From Oscillospiraceae bacterium (lineage in GTDB: Bacteria; Bacillota; Clostridia; Oscillospirales; Oscillospiraceae), in NCBI GenBank assembly GCA_016290695.1, contig JAEEUX010000025.1, positions 1 to 16,766 on the forward strand: a stretch of 16,766 bases of DNA, in the 5' to 3' direction. Numbering within the stretch: position 1 is the first letter of the stretch; each line of letters begins with the position of its first letter. Made by a program: the position numbers and the translations under genes. A model generated the notes under the pieces. The model was not told the origin of the DNA and made no database searches. It saw only the letters and a program-made list of their open reading frames with translations. Positions 12,961 to 16,766 of this stretch are shown here, in pieces.

Positions 12961-13788
12961 ATGAAACAAACGACTTCTCCCCGCACGCGAAAAAAGCTGA
13001 TAGTTTTTCTCATCCTTGCAGGTATACTGATAGCTGTAAGCCTGCTCGCGCCGCAGCTCTGCCCAAACGACCCCAACGCGACCTCGGCGAGCATGATGAA
13101 CCATCCGCCCTGCGCGGAATACCCCTTTGGAACCGACCGTTACGGGCGCTGCATCTGCTCCCGCGTTTTGATGGGCGCGCGCACCTCGATTTTCTCCGCC
13201 GTGTCATTGGTGGCGATAACGTTTGCGGCCGGAACGGCGCTGGGGATGCTCGCGGGCTGGTTCGGCGGCGCTGTCGACGCCGTCGTCATGCGTCTTGCCG
13301 ACGTTATGCTCGCTTTTCCGCAAATGGTTATCGCCATTGCCGTCGCGGGAATCCTCGGCGGAGGCATGGGCAACGCCATGCTTGCCATGGGCATAACTGG
13401 ATGGACGCTGTATGCCCGCCTTGCCCGGGCGCAGGTGCTTGCGCTGAAGGAGGAACCGTATGTCCATGCCGCCCGGCTCTCCGGCTGCGGCGCGGGGAGC
13501 ATCCTGCTGAAAACGCTGCTTCCGAATATTCTCGGGCCGCTTGTTGTAAACGCTGCCACGCAGATTGGCGTAATGATGATAGGAATTGCTGGGCTTTCGT
13601 TCCTCGGCATAGGCGTTACCGAGCCTCAGGCGGAGTGGGGCAGCATGATAAATCTTTCCCGTTCCTATATCCAGCTTGCGCCGTGGGCGGTGCTCGCTCC
13701 CGCCGGCGCGACAGTTATTACCGTAATGATTTTCAATTACCTTGGCGACTGCGTGCGTGACTATCTGGACGTGGGGGTGGAGCAATGA
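12961..13788 (+). CDS. ABC importer permease, NikC/DppC type
   Basis: A 275-residue second permease subunit. Landmarks: HPPCAEYPFGTDRYGRCI in the N-terminal third, the FGTDxxGR block of DppC/NikC proteins, AGWFGGAVDAVVMRLADVML, and the EAA loop YVHAARLSGCGAGSILLKTL, followed by PQAEWGSMINLSRSY near the C-terminus. Five to six membrane segments are apparent. Its stop overlaps the start of the first ATPase by four bases (ATGA), so stoichiometric translation is likely. The substrate is not given by the permease sequence alone. Confidence 0.9.
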   Translation: MKQTTSPRTRKKLIVFLILAGILIAVSLLAPQLCPNDPNATSASMMNHPPCAEYPFGTDRYGRCICSRVLMGARTSIFSAVSLVAITFAAGTALGMLAGWFGGAVDAVVMRLADVMLAFPQMVIAIAVAGILGGGMGNAMLAMGITGWTLYARLARAQVLALKEEPYVHAARLSGCGAGSILLKTLLPNILGPLVVNAATQIGVMMIGIAGLSFLGIGVTEPQAEWGSMINLSRSYIQLAPWAVLAPAGATVITVMIFNYLGDCVRDYLDVGVEQ

Positions 13789-14738
13789 GCGATACGATTC
13801 TTTCCGTTTCCCGCCTCAGCGCAGGCTATAACGGGCACATCGCCGTGGCGGATGTGTCGTTCACGCTGCGGCGCGGCGAAATACTCTGCCTCGTCGGAGA
13901 AAGCGGCTGCGGAAAATCCACGCTCCTGAAGACGCTCATTTTCTCGCCGGAAATAACGCTTCAAGCAGGAGAAATAATCCTCGACGGCATAGACCTTACC
14001 GCTTTGCCGCCGAAGGAACGCGCGCGGCGCAGCCGTATTACTATGGGCATGGTGCTTCAAAATCCGGGCGCGGCCTTCAATCCCATACGCAGCTATCGCG
14101 CGCAGTTCATCGAAGCCCTGAAAAGCCACGGAAAATATAATGCCGCGTCTTTTGAACGTCAGGCGGCAGACGCGCTTGAGAAGCTTGAGCTGCCGGACGG
14201 CGTGAAGCTTCTGCGCGAATGTCCCTATGCGCTCAGCGGAGGCATGAACCAGCGCATGGCTATTTCGCTCGCGATGCTGCTGGGGCAGGATCTTCTTCTC
14301 GGCGACGAACCGACGAGCGCACTGGACGCCACCATCCAATTACAGGTGGCGAAGGAATTCAAAAAGCTTCGCGACGAAAACGGGATTACTCAGATAATCG
14401 TCACGCATAACGTGGCGCTTGCCCGGTTCCTTGCGGACCGCATAGGCGTTATGTATGCGGGGCGGTTGGTGGAGCTCGGTGATGCGACGGAGCTTCTGAA
14501 CCATCCAAAGCACCCTTACACAAAAAGCCTTATAGCCGCCGTCCCGACGCTCGAAGGTGGCATGCCGGAGGGACTTGCGGGGCAGCCCGCGCTCACCGGC
14601 CCTGCTGAGCTCGGCTGTGAATTCCGCGACCGCTGCCCCTGTGCCGCGGAGAATTGCGGCGGCAGACGATATGAATTGCGGCGGACGGGAGAAAACTGCT
14701 TCGCCGCCTGCTGCGGAGGAGAGGGGGCGGCAATGTGA
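13785..14738 (+). CDS. ABC importer ATPase, NikD/DppD/OppD type
   Basis: A 317-residue cytoplasmic ATPase with all motifs intact: Walker A GESGCGKST at 38-46, Q-loop LQNPG at 91-95, signature LSGGMNQ at 150-156, Walker B LLLGDE at 170-175, D-loop SALD, and switch histidine 208. After the core, the C-terminal oligopeptide-transporter domain shows HPKHPYTKSLIAAVP and a cysteine-rich end (CEFRDRCPCAAENC), the region that in related proteins binds an iron-sulfur cluster. Overlaps both neighbours by four bases. It works as a heterodimer with the next ATPase. Confidence 0.92.
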   Translation: MSDTILSVSRLSAGYNGHIAVADVSFTLRRGEILCLVGESGCGKSTLLKTLIFSPEITLQAGEIILDGIDLTALPPKERARRSRITMGMVLQNPGAAFNPIRSYRAQFIEALKSHGKYNAASFERQAADALEKLELPDGVKLLRECPYALSGGMNQRMAISLAMLLGQDLLLGDEPTSALDATIQLQVAKEFKKLRDENGITQIIVTHNVALARFLADRIGVMYAGRLVELGDATELLNHPKHPYTKSLIAAVPTLEGGMPEGLAGQPALTGPAELGCEFRDRCPCAAENCGGRRYELRRTGENCFAACCGGEGAAM

Positions 14739-15475
14739 TTATTCTGGAAGGGAAAAACCTGTCCAAACGCTACTCCGGCTCCCGCAAGTCCGTTTTTGCC
14801 CTGCGGGGTGTGGACATTTGTCTGAACAAGGGCGAGGTTCTGGGCGTTGTGGGTGAGAGCGGTAGCGGTAAATCAACGCTGCTGAAGCTGCTCAGCGGCT
14901 TGGAGACGCCGTCTTCCGGCGAGGTTCTTCTCAATGGCAGGCGTCTGTCTGCGCGCCGCACAAAAAACGATTACCGCGCCATTCAGATGATTTTTCAGGA
15001 CGCCCCGGCGTCTTTCCACCCGAGACGCACGATCGCGGCCTCTATCGGCGAGACCGTCCGCAATCTCTGCGGTGGTGCGGACTTTGACAAAGCGGCGCTT
15101 TGCGCCTCGGTGGGCCTTTCGCCCGAGCTGATGGACAGACTTCCGCGCCAGCTCAGCGGCGGGCAGTGTCAGCGCCTCGCGATAGCCCGCGCGATTGCGG
15201 TAAATCCGGAAATACTGCTCTGCGACGAGGTTACGAGCGCTCTGGATGTTTCTTCGCAGGCGCAGATACTTCGCCTGCTCGCTGATATTTGCCGCGAGCG
15301 CGAGATGTCAGCCGTGTTCGTTTCGCACGATCTTGCGGTCGTGAGCTGCCTGTGCAGCCGTATAATGGTGATGAGGGGCGGCGCGATCATTGAAGAGGGC
15401 GAAGCGAGGAAGATAATAAGCTCGCCGCGCGAAGAGTATACGCGCAATCTGATAGACTCCGTAATGGAGCTTTGA
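14735..15475 (+). CDS. ABC importer ATPase, NikE/DppF/OppF type
   Basis: A 246-residue ATPase with a GTG start overlapping the previous stop (GTGA). Motifs: Walker A GESGSGKST at 40-48, Q-loop FQDAP near 87-91, signature LSGGQCQ at 140-146, Walker B ILLCDE at 160-165, switch histidine 198. It lacks the long C-terminal Oligo_HPN region of OppF and DppF, so it is closer in length to NikE-type subunits. With the preceding ATPase it energises the importer. The methyltransferase gene starts nine bases later, indicating one transcript. Confidence 0.91.
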   Translation: MIILEGKNLSKRYSGSRKSVFALRGVDICLNKGEVLGVVGESGSGKSTLLKLLSGLETPSSGEVLLNGRRLSARRTKNDYRAIQMIFQDAPASFHPRRTIAASIGETVRNLCGGADFDKAALCASVGLSPELMDRLPRQLSGGQCQRLAIARAIAVNPEILLCDEVTSALDVSSQAQILRLLADICREREMSAVFVSHDLAVVSCLCSRIMVMRGGAIIEEGEARKIISSPREEYTRNLIDSVMEL

Positions 15476-15484
15476 GGTAACACA

Positions 15485-16219
15485 ATGACGGAAAACACTA
15501 CTCATCGGGTGCAGAATTACTGGACGGTGCGCACCCATGATTTCAGCACCGTCCGCAGAAACGAGCTGCAGGACGCTATCAGCGAGCGCTGGCTCTCGGA
15601 GATAAACGCGCTCCTCCCGCAGAGAAAGCCTCTTGATATATTGGATGCGGGCACGGGCACGGGCTACTTCGCCATTCTGCTCGCCAGGGCGGGGCACCGA
15701 GTTACCGGCGTCGATATGACGCCCGCCATGCTTGCCGAGGCCGAGGCAACGGCAAAGGCGTTTGAGGCGAGCGTCCGCTTCCTTCAGGCAGATGTGCAGG
15801 CAACGGATTTTCCTTCGGAAAGCTTCGACGCGATAGTCAGCCGCAACGTTACGTGGACACTGCCCGACCCTTTACGCGCGTATCGCGAATGGTATCGCCT
15901 CCTGCGCCCGGGCGGAATCGTGCTGAACTTTGACGCAAATTACGCCGACAACGTCCGCAACCATAATCAGAAGGCCTCGCGGATAAAGCCCGAGGACGTC
16001 TATGGGCACATCGGTGTCACGCCGGAGCTGCAGCGCGAATGCGACGAAATCACGCTTGCGATGCCCGCGAGCCTGCATAAGCGCCCTGCGTGGGACAGGG
16101 AGCTTGCCGAAGCCGCGGGCTTTTCCGAATATGGCGATGATAAGGCTGCGGGCAGACGTATCCTGCGGCAAAATGACCTTTGTGACGCCCCGCTTTTCCT
16201 GTTCTGGGCGAAAAAATAA
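15485..16219 (+). CDS. Class I SAM-dependent methyltransferase
   Basis: A 244-residue Rossmann-fold methyltransferase. Motif I LDAGTGTGYF at 53-62 binds S-adenosylmethionine, the acidic residue after strand 2 is Asp77 in GVDMTPAML, a SRNVTWTLPDP block lies at 119-129 and LLRPGG at 139-144. The N-terminal cap reads NYWTVRTHDFSTVRRNEL, a Y-W-x-x-R ... S ... E-L pattern shared with the partial paralog at 16407. Ribosome site GAGGTAA precedes the ATG. It is placed directly after the importer ATPase, so it probably acts on the imported compound or a related ligand. The acceptor is unknown; no Cys-rich or arsenic-type motif is seen. Confidence 0.9.
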   Translation: MTENTTHRVQNYWTVRTHDFSTVRRNELQDAISERWLSEINALLPQRKPLDILDAGTGTGYFAILLARAGHRVTGVDMTPAMLAEAEATAKAFEASVRFLQADVQATDFPSESFDAIVSRNVTWTLPDPLRAYREWYRLLRPGGIVLNFDANYADNVRNHNQKASRIKPEDVYGHIGVTPELQRECDEITLAMPASLHKRPAWDRELAEAAGFSEYGDDKAAGRRILRQNDLCDAPLFLFWAKK

Positions 16220-16229
16220 GGAGACTCGA

Positions 16230-16406
16230 ATGCAAAAATATATTGCGGAACATGAGCTTGTCACAGGGAAAACAGTCAAGAATTAAATCCGCATAGAGGT
16301 GACGGAGTTGCTCGTTCCCTATGTGCTTATCTGCGGAAAGGAATACGGAGTGCTGCTGTATCAGTGCTCGTCGCTTAACATCATCGAAAAGGGGCCATGG
16401 TTGCTT
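16230..16406 (+). pseudogene. Gene start broken by an in-frame stop, or two-part leader
   Basis: An AAGGAG ribosome site with ideal spacing precedes ATG 16230, which opens MQKYIAEHELVTGKTVKN and then TAA at 16284-16286. The same frame continues open with coding-like, GC-ending codons (IRIEVTELLVPYVLICGKEY, then a VLLYQCSS block) and runs without interruption into the second methyltransferase. Either a nonsense change has split a small gene, or it is a base error, or the methyltransferase begins earlier than drawn (for example TTG 16308 behind GAGGTG). I do not recognise the peptide. Confidence 0.5.
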
Positions 16407-16766
16407 ATGGCGTTAAAACAGGACATATTATCTGAAAATAAAGCATACTGGACGCAGCGCGCGCCCAGCTATTCTGAAATAAACCAAAGGGAACTGTCAT
16501 CACGCAGCCGCGAGGTCTGGCGCGAGACTATCTGCGAGCAGATCCGCACCCGCTTTCCCGAAAGAAGGCCGCAGGAGCTCCGTGTGCTGGAGGTCGGCAC
16601 AGGGCCGGGGGTTTTCGCCATTATTCTGGCCGAGGCGGGTTATTGCGTTACAGCCATAGACCTCACCCCGAACATGCTCGCCGAGGCAAAGAAAAACGCC
16701 GGAGCTTTGGCTGAAAAAATCGCATTTTTGGAGATGAACGCCGAGGCGTTGAGCTTTGAGGACGAA
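16407..16766 (+). CDS. Second class I SAM methyltransferase, N-terminal part (partial)
   Basis: The frame is open to the last base of the window, giving at least 120 residues from ATG 16407. Motif I VLEVGTGPGVF is at 60-70 and the acidic residue is in AIDLTPNML, Asp85. The N-terminal pattern KAYWTQRAPSYSEINQREL matches the YW-x-x-R ... E-L cap of the methyltransferase at 15485, and the stretches AIILAEAGYCVTAIDLTPNM and AILLARAGHRVTGVDMTPAM align well, so the two are tandem paralogs. No good ribosome site sits directly before 16407 (AAAAGGGG is 11 or more bases away), so the true start is uncertain. Confidence 0.8.
   Translation, partial: MALKQDILSENKAYWTQRAPSYSEINQRELSSRSREVWRETICEQIRTRFPERRPQELRVLEVGTGPGVFAIILAEAGYCVTAIDLTPNMLAEAKKNAGALAEKIAFLEMNAEALSFEDE

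Noticed and set aside
13204..14339. Minus-strand frames of about 190 codons opposite the permease and first ATPase genes
   Set aside because: Shadows of GC-rich coding sequence; the plus-strand genes are complete ABC subunits with overlapping starts and stops.

Overview
The window looks like chromosome of a Gram-positive anaerobe of the Clostridia, most likely an Oscillospiraceae-type gut bacterium. The grounds are the strong AGGAGG-type ribosome sites, a mobilization module of the kind common in gut Clostridia (HTH protein, MobL/MobP-type relaxase, Toprim primase, VirD4-like coupling protein), and a GC-rich dipeptide/nickel-type ABC operon with a Firmicutes lipoprotein signal. The species call is inference; no RNA gene or housekeeping marker is present.

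Layout. (1) 1-1444: an AT-rich operon of small-molecule housecleaning hydrolases: the end of an HD-domain protein, a Nudix hydrolase and a HAD-like phosphatase. (2) 1441-2094: a scar region without an intact gene. It holds a 100-bp imperfect inverted repeat that starts on the HAD stop codon and loosely resembles an integron attC site, a minus-strand gene remnant (probably a relaxase C-terminus) with its terminator, and two more hairpins. (3) 2095-9580: a mobilization module: HTH regulator, a non-coding stretch with TGACGGC repeats (candidate oriT or origin), ribbon-helix-helix accessory protein, relaxase, primase-like Toprim protein, coupling protein and a second HTH protein. No integrase and no mating-pore genes (VirB4, VirB6 and so on) are seen, so it is either a mobilizable element or a remnant of a larger conjugative one. 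(4) Inside that module, at the primase/coupling-protein junction, sits a 1.7-kb insert carrying a minus-strand AAA/DUF4143-type ATPase with its own promoter, operator-like repeats and terminator. It is bounded by perfect 64-bp direct repeats whose outer flanks are diverged copies of the same junction, a sign of recombination between two related elements. (5) 9581-10345: a non-coding stretch with a possible 36-aa minus-strand ORF and two C6(T)G5-7 motifs. (6) 10346 to the end: a GC-rich operon for a dipeptide/nickel-family ABC importer (lipoprotein, two permeases, two ATPases), followed without a break by a class I SAM methyltransferase, a gene start broken by an in-frame stop, and a second, paralogous methyltransferase cut by the window end.

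How the genes fit together. In region 3 the RHH protein and relaxase would process oriT, the coupling protein would carry the nucleoprotein to a secretion channel supplied elsewhere, and the primase-like protein would help replicate the transferred strand. The ATPase is cargo of unknown role. In region 6 the five ABC genes form one complete importer with tightly coupled or overlapping reading frames. The co-transcribed methyltransferases suggest that the imported compound, or a ligand used to fetch it, is methylated. The C/G-tract palindrome in the promoter region resembles operators of CsoR/RcnR-family metal sensors, so a metal or metallophore is a reasonable but unproven substrate.
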